From: Methyloversatilis sp.
GTDB lineage: Bacteria; Pseudomonadota; Gammaproteobacteria; Burkholderiales; Rhodocyclaceae
NCBI GenBank assembly: GCA_016791045.1
Contig: JAEUNO010000016.1
Coordinates: forward strand, 1-54,468
DNA: 54,468 nucleotides
Direction of reading: 5' to 3'
The stretch's first letter is position 1; each line of letters opens with the position of its first letter. Shown here piece by piece: positions 1-9,436 of the stretch. The notes below the pieces were generated by a model. That model was not told the DNA's origin and made no database searches. It worked only from the letters and a program-made list of their open reading frames with translations. The translations under genes and the position numbers were made by a program.

Positions 1-161
1 CGCCCTCAATGCCTCGAAACACTAGCACAGACGCATGGCGCAACAAGGGGCGCTGTCCTGCCTGCCAGACGGCTGCACTTCGATCCGCGACTCGGCCTGG
101 TGGCTGACTTCGTGATTCGCTTCAACCTTGACCTGCTGCCTTCAACGACAGCACCGGTGAT
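1..161. other. Unassigned left edge, possibly a second integron cassette
   Basis: This stretch lies beyond the attC site at 162-230 and would be the next cassette in the array if the integron continues out of the window. No start codon with a convincing ribosome binding site is visible. One + frame is open from base 1 into the attC and one - frame is open for most of the stretch, but neither gives a protein I recognise. I assign no function. Confidence 0.3.
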
Positions 162-230
162 GTACAACGTTGGAGGTAACCGGACTTGCGCGGCTTTATG
201 CGCAAGGTCCGGTTGACCGAAAGGTTAGGC
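162..230 (-). other. attC recombination site of an integron cassette
   Basis: Read on -, the site begins with GCCTAAC (230-224), a perfect RYYYAAC R'' core, and ends with GTTGTAC (168-162), which matches GTTRRRY except at one base. Between them lie two long complementary arms, AACCGGACTTGCGC and GCGCAAGGTCCGGTT on + (178-191 and 200-214). They pair completely apart from one unpaired extra base. An imperfect hairpin with extrahelical bases is what integron integrases use to recognise the folded bottom strand of attC. The TAA stop of the cassette gene lies inside the R'' core, as is usual for cassettes. Confidence 0.85.
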
Positions 231-764
231 ATTTTTCTGCCCCATGATCAAGTAGCCTTTATCGTGAGGACACACCTTGGATGTCGCCAGTGCTATTCCA
301 GGGTCACCGCAATTTTTGCCGTCCAGTATTGGTGCCAACTTTTCTTTAAGAGCGCGTGCATCAAAAACCCTATATGGAGTGGGTTTAATGTTCCCGCGAA
401 TGAGCCGAACCGTTGCATATGCCTCTATCCACGGAGTGCTAGAGCTCCTGAAGCAGAACAACTCTAGGTCAGGGCAAGCAACGCGATAATGCGTACTAAG
501 CGAGGACTGCGGATCAGGGCGCACATTCAAAATCTCAAAGCCATCAAACCCCTTTTCAAGGGTTAAGTTTGTTGCTCTGTATAGCCAATAGGTTTGAATG
601 GTTAATAGATCGGAGTTGTTGCCACTGTAGTAGATCTTGAACTCTGAATCTGAAATTTGAATGTCCTTATATCCACCGGAGTACCAGTCTGATGGCTGAT
701 ATTTAGCGGTATTGGCACAGCCCGAAATAGTTAAAGCCAAGACAAAGATAAAGGTAATTTTCAT
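225..764 (-). CDS. Integron cassette-borne lipoprotein of unknown function
   Basis: The protein has 179 residues and starts with a short lipoprotein signal peptide, MKITFIFVLALTISGCANT, with lipobox I-S-G-C, so it is probably an outer-membrane or periplasmic lipoprotein. The start chosen is the ATG at 764. A TTG at 785 is also in frame but would place seven polar residues before the signal. The remainder has several cysteines (CPDLELFCF, CGDP, VCPHD) and no motif I know. The gene is clearly AT-richer than its neighbours, runs divergently from intI, and its stop codon lies in the attC core. These are the marks of a mobile gene cassette. The function is unknown. Confidence 0.75.
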   Translation of the reverse strand: MKITFIFVLALTISGCANTAKYQPSDWYSGGYKDIQISDSEFKIYYSGNNSDLLTIQTYWLYRATNLTLEKGFDGFEILNVRPDPQSSLSTHYRVACPDLELFCFRSSSTPWIEAYATVRLIRGNIKPTPYRVFDARALKEKLAPILDGKNCGDPGIALATSKVCPHDKGYLIMGQKNA

Positions 765-800
765 CGAATGGGTTCGCTGGTTCAATGGAGCGTGACGAAT

Positions 801-807
801 GCCTAAC
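801..807 (-). other. attI core site (cassette insertion point)
   Basis: On - the sequence is GTTAGGC, an exact GTTRRRY core. It lies between the start of intI and the start of the cassette gene, where attI is expected. Recombination would cut after the first G, giving a cassette that runs from here to the matching core at 162-168. The rest of attI (IntI binding repeats, roughly 808-914) cannot be delimited by eye. Confidence 0.7.
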
Positions 808-887
808 TTTGTTTTCTGGCGCAGTTTTGCGCCATAACTCCGGAAGCGGCTGGGTAAACGCGCTGCAATGATCGGCAGGAAATGACC

Positions 888-930
888 TTGCCATGCAGCT
901 TTCGTCGACCTATGCTGTGTATTTATACAG
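888..930 (+). promoter_or_regulatory. intI promoter with overlapping LexA (SOS) box
   Basis: A sigma-70-like promoter is visible: TTGCCA at 888-893, a 17-bp spacer, then TATGCT at 911-916. The sequence CTGTGTATTTATACAG at 915-930 is a perfect CTGT-N8-ACAG LexA box that overlaps the end of the -10 element and lies 12 bp before the intI ATG. LexA bound here would block transcription. LexA control of integron integrases is established for several integrons, so cassette shuffling here is predicted to be induced by DNA damage. Confidence 0.85.
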
Positions 931-942
931 CATTAAACAGCG

Positions 943-1956
943 ATGAAAAACCTCACCCCTCCGCTTCCGCCCCTGAAATCGGTTCGCCTGCTGGATCAGC
1001 TGCGCGAACGGATACGTTACCTGCATTACACCATAAGCACCGAGCAGACCTATGTCTATTGGGTGAAGGGTTTCATCCGCTTTCACGGGGTGCGCCATCC
1101 GGCCGAAATGGGGCGGGCGGAGATCGAGGCGTTTCTGTCGTGGCTGGCGAATGAGCGCCGTGTGGCCGTCTCGACGCACAAGCAGGCACTGTCGGCTTTG
1201 CTGTTCCTCTACGGCAAGGTGCTGGGCGTCGACCTGCCGTGGATGAATGACATCGGGCGGCCGCGCACGAAGCGTCGCCTGCCGGTGGTGCTGACACCCG
1301 ACGAAGTGGCACGCCTGCTCTGTCTGATGGCGGGCGAGAATCGCCTGCTCGCTCAGCTTCTGTACGGCACCGGCATGCGCATCAACGAAGGTCTGCAACT
1401 GCGCGTGAAGGACATCGATTTCGAACGTCGCACGGTCATCGTGCGCGAGGGCAAGGGCGGCAAGGACCGTGCGGTGATGCTGCCCGAGAGCCTGATTCGG
1501 CCGCTGCGCGAGCAGCTGGCGCGCGCCCGGGTGCTGTGGGCCGACGACTGTCGCTGCGGCCGCGCGGGGGTCGAGATGCCGGATGCGCTGGCTCGCAAAT
1601 ACCCGCGCGCGGGTGCATCGTGGGCGTGGTTCTGGGTGTTTCCGCAAGCCGATGTGTCGGTCGACCCGCGCAGCGGCGTGGTGCGCCGCCACCATATGTA
1701 TGACCAGACCTTTCAGCGCGCCTTCAAGCGGGCGGTGGTTCGCGCCGGGCTGACCAAGCTGGCGACGCCGCACACGCTGCGCCATTCGTTCGCCACTGCA
1801 CTGCTGCAGTCAGGCTATGACATCCGGACGGTGCAGGAACTGCTCGGCCACGCCGACGTGGCGACGACGATGATCTACACGCATGTGCTGAAGGTGGGCG
1901 GCGGCGGGGTGCGCAGCCCGATGGATGCGCTGCCTGCGCCGGGGCTGTCGCCCTGA
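943..1956 (+). CDS. intI: Integron integrase IntI (tyrosine recombinase)
   Basis: The 337-residue protein is a tyrosine recombinase that inserts and excises gene cassettes by recombining attC with attI. The catalytic set is complete: R146 (GTGMRINEG), H277 and R280 (PHTLRHSFA), H303 (LLGHADV) and the nucleophile Y312 (MIYTHV). Between about 212 and 231 it has the extra segment [17 protein letters not shown], the patch that separates integron integrases from XerC/D and binds folded attC. The C-terminal VRSPMDALP is also typical. The length equals that of class 1 IntI1 as I recall it, but the sequence differs, so this is a chromosomal-type integrase. It is divergent from the cassette and preceded by a LexA box. 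Confidence 0.96.
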   Translation: MKNLTPPLPPLKSVRLLDQLRERIRYLHYTISTEQTYVYWVKGFIRFHGVRHPAEMGRAEIEAFLSWLANERRVAVSTHKQALSALLFLYGKVLGVDLPWMNDIGRPRTKRRLPVVLTPDEVARLLCLMAGENRLLAQLLYGTGMRINEGLQLRVKDIDFERRTVIVREGKGGKDRAVMLPESLIRPLREQLARARVLWADDCRCGRAGVEMPDALARKYPRAGASWAWFWVFPQADVSVDPRSGVVRRHHMYDQTFQRAFKRAVVRAGLTKLATPHTLRHSFATALLQSGYDIRTVQELLGHADVATTMIYTHVLKVGGGGVRSPMDALPAPGLSP

Positions 1957-1980
1957 AGCGCGCAGGCGGCAGGCGGGCGA

Positions 1981-2199
1981 TCACTCCGGCGTGCGCGGTA
2001 CCTCTTCATGCACGCCGCGGATCACCTTCACCAGGCAGAACAGGAAACCGGCGACACCAAGCAGGGCCAGTGGCAGGGACTGCCACAGCGGCCAGCCGCC
2101 GTTGTGACTGTCGTCGATGACATTGACCAGGCTGAGCGTGATGCCGGACATGCCGACGATGGCGAAGGCGAGGGCGGCGAAGAAGAAGAGGACGCGCAT
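1981..2199 (-). CDS. Small two-span membrane protein of unknown function
   Basis: This 72-residue protein has two hydrophobic segments, about residues 3-25 (LFFFAALAFAIVGMSGITLSL) and 40-60 (LPLALLGVAGFLFCLVKVI). They are separated by a short polar loop, and the tail is charged. It is probably an inner-membrane protein. It runs toward intI, whose end is 24 bp away, so the two genes converge. The ribosome binding site is weak. I do not recognise a family. The membrane pattern and normal codon use make a real gene more likely than chance. Confidence 0.6.
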   Translation of the reverse strand: MRVLFFFAALAFAIVGMSGITLSLVNVIDDSHNGGWPLWQSLPLALLGVAGFLFCLVKVIRGVHEEVPRTPE

Positions 2200-2288
2200 G
2201 GTGTGGAATTCCGGTGAATGTGAGTGGAGCGGGTCGTTCAGCAGTACGGCGCCGGTTGCGGGCCGATCACGTGCCGGGGCGCGCTCGG

Positions 2289-2340
2289 GCCCTCACCCGG
2301 CCCTTCGGGCCACCCTCTCCCGCTGATGCGGGAGAGGGGT
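2289..2340. repeat. REP-like intergenic palindrome pair
   Basis: Two adjacent hairpins are visible: GGCCC-ttc-GGGCC near 2299-2311, and CCCTCTCCCGC-tgat-GCGGGAGAGGG at 2313-2338, an 11-bp perfect stem. The text 'CCCTCACCCGG...CCCTCTCCCGC...GCGGGAGAGGG' is of the kind found as dispersed repetitive extragenic palindromes in many GC-rich proteobacteria. It lies in the 287-bp gap between the small membrane protein and gatB. A degenerate relative may lie near 2455-2482. It could also act as a transcription stop. Confidence 0.6.
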
Positions 2341-2486
2341 TAAAGCGAGCCATCGCGCGATTTCTGTACTGACCCGAACCCGCCGTTCAGCGGACGCGGG
2401 CGAGGGTTGAAATCGGGCGATTGCCAGCACATCGCACCGGCTGAAAGCTGCCCGTTCTCCCTGATACGGATGAGGGTGAGTGCGGT

Positions 2487-3944
2487 TCAGGCTTGCAGCT
2501 TCTTCTTCAGCAGTTCATTCACCTGCGCCGGGCTGGCCTTGCCCTTGCTGGCTTTCATGACCTGACCGACCAGCGCGTTGAAGGCCTTGTCCTTGCCGGC
2601 GCGGTATTCCTCGACCGATTTCGGGTTGGCGGCCAGCACCTCGTCGATGATGGGTTCGATGGCCGACACGTCGGTGACCTGTTTCAGGCCCTGGGCTTCG
2701 ATGACGGCGTCGGCCGTCTGACCTTCGCCGCTCCACAGCGCTTCGAACACCTTCTTCGCGATGTTGTTCGAAATGGTGCCGTCGGCGATGCGCGCGACCA
2801 GGCCGGCGAGCTGCGACGGCGTGACCGGGCTTTGCGCGATGTCGCGCTCTTCGCGGTTGAGCCGCGCGGCCAGTTCGCCCATGACCCAGTTCGCCAAAGG
2901 CTTCGCCTGCGCCGCGCCGACGACAGCCAGCGCGTCGAGGTAGTACTGCGCCATCTCACGGCTGGCGGTCAGGCCGGCGGCGTCATAGGGCGACAGGCCG
3001 TAGTCGGCCTGCAGCCGGGCCGACAGCGCGACCGGCAGCTCGGGCATTTCGCTGCGCACGCGTGCTATCCAGTCGGCGGCGATGACCAGCGGCGGCAGGT
3101 CGGGGTCGGGGAAGTAGCGGTAGTCGTGCGCATCTTCCTTGCTGCGCATGGCGCGCGTCTCGCCGGTGTCCGGGTCGAACAGCACGGTGGCCTGCTGGAT
3201 CTTGTGACCGTCTTCGATCTGTTCGATCTGCCACTGGATTTCGAAGTCGATCGCCTGCTGCATGAAGCGGAAGCTGTTCAGGTTCTTGATTTCGCGCCGC
3301 GTGCCGAGCGGCTCGCCCGGGCGGCGCACGCTCACGTTGGCGTCGCAGCGGAAGCTGCCTTCCTGCATGTTGCCGTCGCAGATGTCGACCCAGCGCACCA
3401 GCGCATGCAGCGCGCGCGCGTAGGCCACGGCTTCGGCGCTCGACGTCATGTCCGGCTCGCTGACGATCTCAAGCAGCGGCGTGCCGGCGCGGTTCAGGTC
3501 GATGCCCGACATGCCGTGGAAATCTTCGTGCAGGCTCTTGCCGGCATCTTCTTCCAGGTGCGCACGGGTCAGGCGCACCACCTTCTCGTAGGCCTTGTCG
3601 CCGTCGCCGACGCGTATCGTCAGCGCGCCGCCCTGCACCACCGGCAGTTCGTACTGGCTGATCTGGTAACCCTTCGGAAGATCGGGGTAGAAGTAGTTCT
3701 TGCGTGCGAACACCGAACGCTGCGCGACCTCGCCGCCCACCGCGAGGCCGAAACGGATGGCGCGCTCGACCGCGGCGCGGTTCATCACCGGCAGCACGCC
3801 GGGCAGCGCCAGATCGACCGCGCTGGCCTGCACGTTCGGCGCTGCGCCGAACGCGGTCGGGCTGCCGGAGAAGATTTTCGAGGTCGTGTTGAGCTGGCTG
3901 TGTGTCTCCAGCCCGATCACGACTTCCCAGTTGGCTCTGCTCAT
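2487..3944 (-). CDS. gatB: Aspartyl/glutamyl-tRNA(Asn/Gln) amidotransferase subunit B
   Basis: GatB (485 residues) is the tRNA-binding, phosphorylating subunit of the GatCAB complex, which converts Glu-tRNA(Gln) and/or Asp-tRNA(Asn) to the amidated form in the cytoplasm. The N-terminus [13 protein letters not shown] and the motif [12 protein letters not shown] are family signatures, and the C-terminal YqeY-like tail ends [10 protein letters not shown]. The length is normal. gatB is normally next to gatA. Here two small unrelated genes lie between gatA and gatB, all on -, so transcription is probably still joined from gatC through gatB. Confidence 0.97.
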   Translation of the reverse strand: MSRANWEVVIGLETHSQLNTTSKIFSGSPTAFGAAPNVQASAVDLALPGVLPVMNRAAVERAIRFGLAVGGEVAQRSVFARKNYFYPDLPKGYQISQYELPVVQGGALTIRVGDGDKAYEKVVRLTRAHLEEDAGKSLHEDFHGMSGIDLNRAGTPLLEIVSEPDMTSSAEAVAYARALHALVRWVDICDGNMQEGSFRCDANVSVRRPGEPLGTRREIKNLNSFRFMQQAIDFEIQWQIEQIEDGHKIQQATVLFDPDTGETRAMRSKEDAHDYRYFPDPDLPPLVIAADWIARVRSEMPELPVALSARLQADYGLSPYDAAGLTASREMAQYYLDALAVVGAAQAKPLANWVMGELAARLNREERDIAQSPVTPSQLAGLVARIADGTISNNIAKKVFEALWSGEGQTADAVIEAQGLKQVTDVSAIEPIIDEVLAANPKSVEEYRAGKDKAFNALVGQVMKASKGKASPAQVNELLKKKLQA

Positions 3945-3977
3945 CGCGTTCTCTTTCCGTGTCTTTCCGTCTTGCGG

Positions 3978-4505
3978 TTACCGGCAGGTGCCGGTCTTGC
4001 GGCTCACCAGGGTGGGCCACAGGTATTCGTGCGCGCCGGGCGAGCACTGGCTGGCGCAGTTCTGGTACGACACCGTGACCTGGTCACCCTGTTCCCACAT
4101 GCGCACCGTGCAGGCGCCGGCGACCAGCGTCGGCGAGGGCGTGAAGGTGGTCTGCCGGAACGTCGACAGGTCGAAACTGCAGCGGCCCTTGCTGCCCATG
4201 TCGACCTGCGACCAGAAGCGCTGCACGCGCGATGCCTGCACGTCGAGCACCAGCCGGCCTTCGGTGCCCACGTCGTCGCGGTAGCTGCATTCGGTCTTCA
4301 CCGCCAGCGGCCGTTCCGGAATCGGCAGCGGCTTGCTGCTCTTGATCGGCGGCGCCGGCCGTCTGGCTTCCGGTGCGCCCGGCGGCGCCGGCTGCGGTCG
4401 CGTGGCGGTCGGCGGCAGCGGCGACGCGACCTGCGCGCAACCGGCGACCAGCGCCACCGTCAGCGCCGCCGCGAGCGGCAGCCCGCCCCGCCACCGGCGG
4501 CTCAC
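3978..4505 (-). CDS. Small lipoprotein of unknown function
   Basis: The product is about 175 residues with a lipoprotein signal (LPLAAALTVALVAGC, lipobox V-A-G-C), then a proline-rich linker (about residues 30-60) and a compact domain with five cysteines near the C-terminus (TECSY, GRCSF, GACTV, QNCASQCSP). The start chosen is GTG at 4505, which overlaps the TGA of the upstream gene; a longer frame reaches further upstream but would overlap that gene completely. The cysteines suggest disulfides in the periplasm. I do not recognise the family. It lies between gatB and gatA. Confidence 0.65.
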   Translation of the reverse strand: MSRRWRGGLPLAAALTVALVAGCAQVASPLPPTATRPQPAPPGAPEARRPAPPIKSSKPLPIPERPLAVKTECSYRDDVGTEGRLVLDVQASRVQRFWSQVDMGSKGRCSFDLSTFRQTTFTPSPTLVAGACTVRMWEQGDQVTVSYQNCASQCSPGAHEYLWPTLVSRKTGTCR

Positions 4506-4822
4506 AGCAGACTGTCCCGCAGTGCGCGCAGGCCGTCCGGCATGGTGAGCGACTGCTCGTCCCAGCCTTCGATGCGCAGCACGTCGTCGAGCGCGGCTTC
4601 GAGCACCGCGTGGGCGCGCTCGGCTGCCTCGGCGATGCGCCGGTGCGTGTCGGCCAGCTGCGGCATTTCGTCCATGCAGTTCAGCTGGTACTGGTGCAGC
4701 TTGCGCAGCTCGAGCATCTGGGTGGCGACCTGGGCCGGGCAGGCACACATGTAGATGCCCGCCTGATCGAGGATGTGCGTGAGCTGTTCGCTGTTGTAAC
4801 GGTAGCGCTGTGACGTGCTCAT
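4502..4822 (-). CDS. Conserved-looking hypothetical protein
   Basis: This 106-residue soluble protein is rich in leucine, glutamine and alanine and is probably mostly helical. It has a CAC motif near residue 26 and a single later Cys. It starts six bases after the gatA stop and its stop overlaps the start of the lipoprotein gene, so it is translated as part of the gat operon. I recognise no family and assign no function. The tight spacing on both sides is the main evidence that it is real. Confidence 0.65.
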   Translation of the reverse strand: MSTSQRYRYNSEQLTHILDQAGIYMCACPAQVATQMLELRKLHQYQLNCMDEMPQLADTHRRIAEAAERAHAVLEAALDDVLRIEGWDEQSLTMPDGLRALRDSLL

Positions 4823-4828
4823 GTCGGC

Positions 4829-6289
4829 TTACCGGGGTGGCGTGCGCAGGTGCCAGTCGGTCGCCTGCTGGAAGCGATGTGCAGCGCCCAGCATGCGCGC
4901 CTCGTCAAAATAGTTGCCGACGATCTGCAACCCCACCGGCAGGCCGCCGGCGCCGAAGCCGCACGGAATGCTCATGCCGGGCAGACCGGCCAGATTGACC
5001 GAAGTGGTGTAGATGTCGCCGAGATACATCGACAGCGGATCGTCCGCCTTGTCACCGATGCCGTAGGCGACGGTCGGCGTGGTCGGCCCGAGGATGAGGT
5101 CGCAGTCGCGGAAGGCGACCTGATAGTCGTCGGCGATCAGCCTGCGCACGCGCTGCGCCTGCAGGTAGTAGGCGTCGTAGTAGCCGTGCGACAGCACATA
5201 GGTGCCGATCAATATGCGCCGCTTCACTTCCTCGCCGAAGCCCTGGGCGCGCGTCTTGGCGTACATGTCGTTCAGGTCGCGGTACTCGGGCGCGCGGTAG
5301 CCGTAGCGCACGCCGTCGAAGCGGTTCAGGTTCGAACTGGCTTCGGCCGGCGCGATCACGTAATAGGCCGGCACGGCGTAACCGGAGCGCGGCAGGCTGA
5401 CCTCGACCGTGCGGGCGCCGAGCGTGCGGAAGGTGGCCAGCGCAGCGTCGACCGCCGCGCGCACGTCGTCCGACATGCCTTCGCCGAAGAATTCCTTCGG
5501 CACGCCGATGCGCAGGCCGGCCAGCGGGGCGTCGAGCGCGCGCGTGTAGTCTTCCGGCGCGCGTTCCAGGCTGGTGGCGTCGCGCGTGTCGAAACCGGCG
5601 AAGGCATTGAGCAGCAGCGCGCAGTCTTCCGCGGTGTGCGCCATCGGCCCGCCCTGGTCCAGGCTCGAGGCGTAGGCGATCATGCCCCAGCGCGACACGA
5701 TGCCGTAGGTCGGCTTGATGCCGGTGATGCCGCAGAAGGCGGCCGGCTGGCGGATCGAGCCGCCGGTGTCGGTGCCGCTGGCCGCCGGCGCAATGCCGGC
5801 CGCGACCGCCGCCGCCGAACCGCCGGACGAGCCGCCGGGCACGGCGTCGAGCTGCCAGGGGTTGTGCACCACGCCGTAGTAACTGGACTCGTTGGTCGAG
5901 CCCATCGCGAACTCGTCCATATTGGTGCGGCCCAGCGTGACCAGACCGGCCGCGCGCGCGCGCTCGATCAGGCCGGCGTCGTAGGGCGCGGCAAAGTTCT
6001 CCAGCATCTTCGAGCCACAGCGCGCATGCCAGCCGGTCTGGCAGAAGATGTCCTTGTGCGCGATCGGCACGCCGGTCAGCGGGCCGGCGCGGCCTTCGGC
6101 GCGCAGCGCGTCGGCGGCGCGCGCCTCGCTCAGCGTCTGCGCCTCGTTCAGTTCGACAAAGGCGTTCAGCGCCGGGTTGGCGGCCTGGATCTTCGCCAGA
6201 TAGTCCTGCGCCAGTTCGACCGCCGACACGTCGCCGGCCGCGAGCCGGGCCGACAGCTGCTTGACGGTGTCCATCGTTCGATCGCTCAT
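4829..6289 (-). CDS. gatA: Aspartyl/glutamyl-tRNA(Asn/Gln) amidotransferase subunit A
   Basis: GatA (486 residues) is the amidase subunit of GatCAB. It hydrolyses glutamine and passes ammonia to GatB. The amidase-signature Ser-cisSer-Lys triad is visible: the Lys in [11 protein letters not shown], the cis-Ser in [11 protein letters not shown] and the nucleophile Ser in [12 protein letters not shown]. The length is normal. The start overlaps the gatC stop by four bases, which indicates coupled translation. Confidence 0.97.
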   Translation of the reverse strand: MSDRTMDTVKQLSARLAAGDVSAVELAQDYLAKIQAANPALNAFVELNEAQTLSEARAADALRAEGRAGPLTGVPIAHKDIFCQTGWHARCGSKMLENFAAPYDAGLIERARAAGLVTLGRTNMDEFAMGSTNESSYYGVVHNPWQLDAVPGGSSGGSAAAVAAGIAPAASGTDTGGSIRQPAAFCGITGIKPTYGIVSRWGMIAYASSLDQGGPMAHTAEDCALLLNAFAGFDTRDATSLERAPEDYTRALDAPLAGLRIGVPKEFFGEGMSDDVRAAVDAALATFRTLGARTVEVSLPRSGYAVPAYYVIAPAEASSNLNRFDGVRYGYRAPEYRDLNDMYAKTRAQGFGEEVKRRILIGTYVLSHGYYDAYYLQAQRVRRLIADDYQVAFRDCDLILGPTTPTVAYGIGDKADDPLSMYLGDIYTTSVNLAGLPGMSIPCGFGAGGLPVGLQIVGNYFDEARMLGAAHRFQQATDWHLRTPPR

Positions 6290-6573
6290 TCAATCACCTT
6301 CGGCACCAGATACAGGCCGTTCTCGACGGCCGGAGCGACCGCCTGGTAGGCGCTGCGGTGGTCGGTTTCGCTGATGGCGTCGTCGCGCAGGCGCAGCACG
6401 AGATCGGTGGCGTGCGCCATCGGCTCGACGCCGGTGGTGTCGATCGCCTGCAGTTGCTCGATCAGGCCGAGCATGGAGCCGAGTGCGTCGCGGGTGCGTT
6501 CGAGCTGGCCGTCGGCAAGCTCGATGCGCGCCAGCTTCGCGATGTGGCGGACTTGTGGGTCGGTCAGGGACAT
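6286..6573 (-). CDS. gatC: Aspartyl/glutamyl-tRNA(Asn/Gln) amidotransferase subunit C
   Basis: GatC (95 residues) is the small subunit that holds GatA and GatB together. The N-terminus [19 protein letters not shown] is the family signature, which is why the ATG at 6573 is preferred over an in-frame start 15 codons upstream. The end [12 protein letters not shown] is also typical. It is the first gene of the gat operon and is divergent from mreB; the 237 bp between them should hold both promoters, though I see no clear consensus elements. Confidence 0.93.
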   Translation of the reverse strand: MSLTDPQVRHIAKLARIELADGQLERTRDALGSMLGLIEQLQAIDTTGVEPMAHATDLVLRLRDDAISETDHRSAYQAVAPAVENGLYLVPKVIE

Positions 6574-6750
6574 GGCGGGGCTGTGTGGGTTGCCGGATGC
6601 CGGGGCACCCGCGGACAAAGATGTTTCAGTTCAAGGGGTCGGGGTGTGTTGGGTTATCATTATGAACTATTCAGGCTGCCCGCCCGGCCGCTGCAAACAC
6701 CTCCGGCCGCGCCCGGCGCATCGAGGCAGCTCGATGTCACCCCCGGGTGA

Positions 6751-7854
<1,104 letters not shown>

Positions 7855-7961
7855 CACGCCGCATGATGGCTCACCGGTCCCTGCCCGCCGCCTCGACGGT
7901 GCCGCGGGACCGGCACCGCCCGCGCAGCGGGCACGCTTCGACCCCCTCGGTTTCCTGATTC

Positions 7962-8885
7962 ATGGCTTCTCCGGTCGCCGGACATTCCCCGCCCCCGTTC
8001 TTCCGGCGCGGCCCGGCGCCGCTGGCCCGCCTGGTCGTGCTGGTGAGCGCCGCGCTCACGCTGATCGTCGTCGATCACCGCCTGAACTACCTCGAATTGC
8101 TGCGCCAGGGTCTGTCGGTGGTCACCACGCCGCTGCAGGTCGCCGCCGGCATGCCGGTCACCGGCGTGCGCTCGGCCGGTGAATACTTCGCCGACCTCGC
8201 CCGGCTGCAGGCCGAAAACGAGGACCTGCGCCGCGAACAGGTGGCGCTGGGCACGATACGGCTGCGCCAGGAACAGCTCGACATGGAGAACACCCGCCTG
8301 CGCGCGCTGCTCGACATGCGCGAACGCGTGCAGGTGAATGCCCAGGTGGCCGAGGTGATCTACGCGGTGCGCGACCCGTTTTCCCGCCGCGTCGTGGTCG
8401 ACAAGGGGCTCACCCAGGGCATAGAGCCGGGCAGCCCGGTGGTGGACGACATCGGCGTGATCGGCCAGGTCACGCGGGTCTATCCGCTGAACGCCGAGGT
8501 CACCCTCATTTCCGACAAGGACCAGGCGCTGCCGGTGCAGATTGCCCGCACCGGCGTGCGCGCGGTGATGTTCGGCGCCGGCAGCGGCACGCTGGAGCTG
8601 CGCTACCTGGCGACCGACGTCGATCTGCGCGAAGGCGACCGCATCGTCACCTCGGGGCTGGACGGCGTGTTCGCACCCGGATTGCCGGTGGCGCGCGTCA
8701 AGTCGGTCGACCGCGACGGCTCGGGCGGCTTCGTGCGCATCCTGTGCGTGCCGCTGGCTGGCGTCGAATCGCATTCGACGGTGCTCATCATGGCGCCCGG
8801 CAAGCCGGTGCTGCCGAGCACCGGCAACGACGCGACGGCTGCGCCCGCCGGCAGCGCCCCCGCGCCGGAGGCGGTCAAGCCATGA
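7962..8885 (+). CDS. mreC: Rod shape-determining protein MreC
   Basis: MreC (307 residues) is a bitopic inner-membrane protein that links MreB to PBP2/RodA in the periplasm. One transmembrane segment (about residues 20-40, LARLVVLVSAALTLIVV) is followed by a coiled coil (about 70-110, RLQAENEDLRREQ...) and the beta-barrel core with VVDKGLTQGIEPGSPVVDD. The tail is Ala/Pro-rich. The gene ends in an ATGA overlap with mreD. The 107-bp gap to mreB holds nothing I can name. Confidence 0.96.
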   Translation: MASPVAGHSPPPFFRRGPAPLARLVVLVSAALTLIVVDHRLNYLELLRQGLSVVTTPLQVAAGMPVTGVRSAGEYFADLARLQAENEDLRREQVALGTIRLRQEQLDMENTRLRALLDMRERVQVNAQVAEVIYAVRDPFSRRVVVDKGLTQGIEPGSPVVDDIGVIGQVTRVYPLNAEVTLISDKDQALPVQIARTGVRAVMFGAGSGTLELRYLATDVDLREGDRIVTSGLDGVFAPGLPVARVKSVDRDGSGGFVRILCVPLAGVESHSTVLIMAPGKPVLPSTGNDATAAPAGSAPAPEAVKP

Positions 8886-9406
8886 ACCAGCCCAGCTTCA
8901 GTTCGCGCCGCATCCTGCGCCCGGTCCGACCCTGGTTCATCTGGCTGTCGCTGGTGTTCGCGCTGCTGCTCAACCTGATGCCGCTCGGCCGCACACCGAT
9001 GCTGCCCGACTGGGTGGCGCTGGTGCTGTGCTTCTGGTGCGTGCGCGAGCCGCTGCGCGTCGGCATGGGCGCGGCCTTCGTGTTCGGCGTGCTGATGGAC
9101 ATCGGCTACGGCAGCCTGATGGGCCAGCATGCGCTGGCCTATGTGCTGCTCGCCTACACCGCCGGCACGTTTTCGCGCCGCATCCTGTGGTTCGGGCCGC
9201 TGCAGCAGTCACTGCACGTGCTGCCCATGCTGGTCGGCACGCAGCTGGTCATGCTGTGCGTGCGCCTGTCGACCGACGCGGAATTTCCCGGTCTGGGCTA
9301 TTTCGCGGGCAGCCTCATCGCCACGCTGCTGTGGCATCCGATCAGCTTCGTGCTGCTGCTGCCGCAGTACCGGCCGGAGGACAAGGATGAAAACCGTCCG
9401 ATCTGA
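8882..9406 (+). CDS. mreD: Rod shape-determining protein MreD
   Basis: MreD (174 residues) is a multi-span inner-membrane partner of MreC in the elongasome. At least five hydrophobic segments are visible from WFIWLSLVFALLLNLMPL to the C-terminal ISFVLLLPQYRP. The start is the ATG at 8882, which overlaps the mreC stop (ATGA). A longer upstream frame is only read-through of mreC in another frame. Confidence 0.94.
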   Translation: MNQPSFSSRRILRPVRPWFIWLSLVFALLLNLMPLGRTPMLPDWVALVLCFWCVREPLRVGMGAAFVFGVLMDIGYGSLMGQHALAYVLLAYTAGTFSRRILWFGPLQQSLHVLPMLVGTQLVMLCVRLSTDAEFPGLGYFAGSLIATLLWHPISFVLLLPQYRPEDKDENRPI

Positions 9407-9436
9407 TCGCGCCGCGAAATCCCTGTCCCGTTTTCC

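Noticed and set aside
1-161. A second complete integron cassette at the left edge
   Set aside because: No second attC core pair and no gene with start and ribosome binding site can be seen in the 161 bases available.
765-785. A seven-codon longer start (TTG 785) for the cassette lipoprotein
   Set aside because: It would put polar residues before the signal peptide; ATG 764 gives a normal lipoprotein signal.
2493-4754. A 753-codon open frame on + across gatB and its neighbours
   Set aside because: It is antisense to gatB and the lipoprotein and reflects the high GC content. The composition (His/Gln/Arg/Ala/Val-rich without motifs) is that of a shadow frame.
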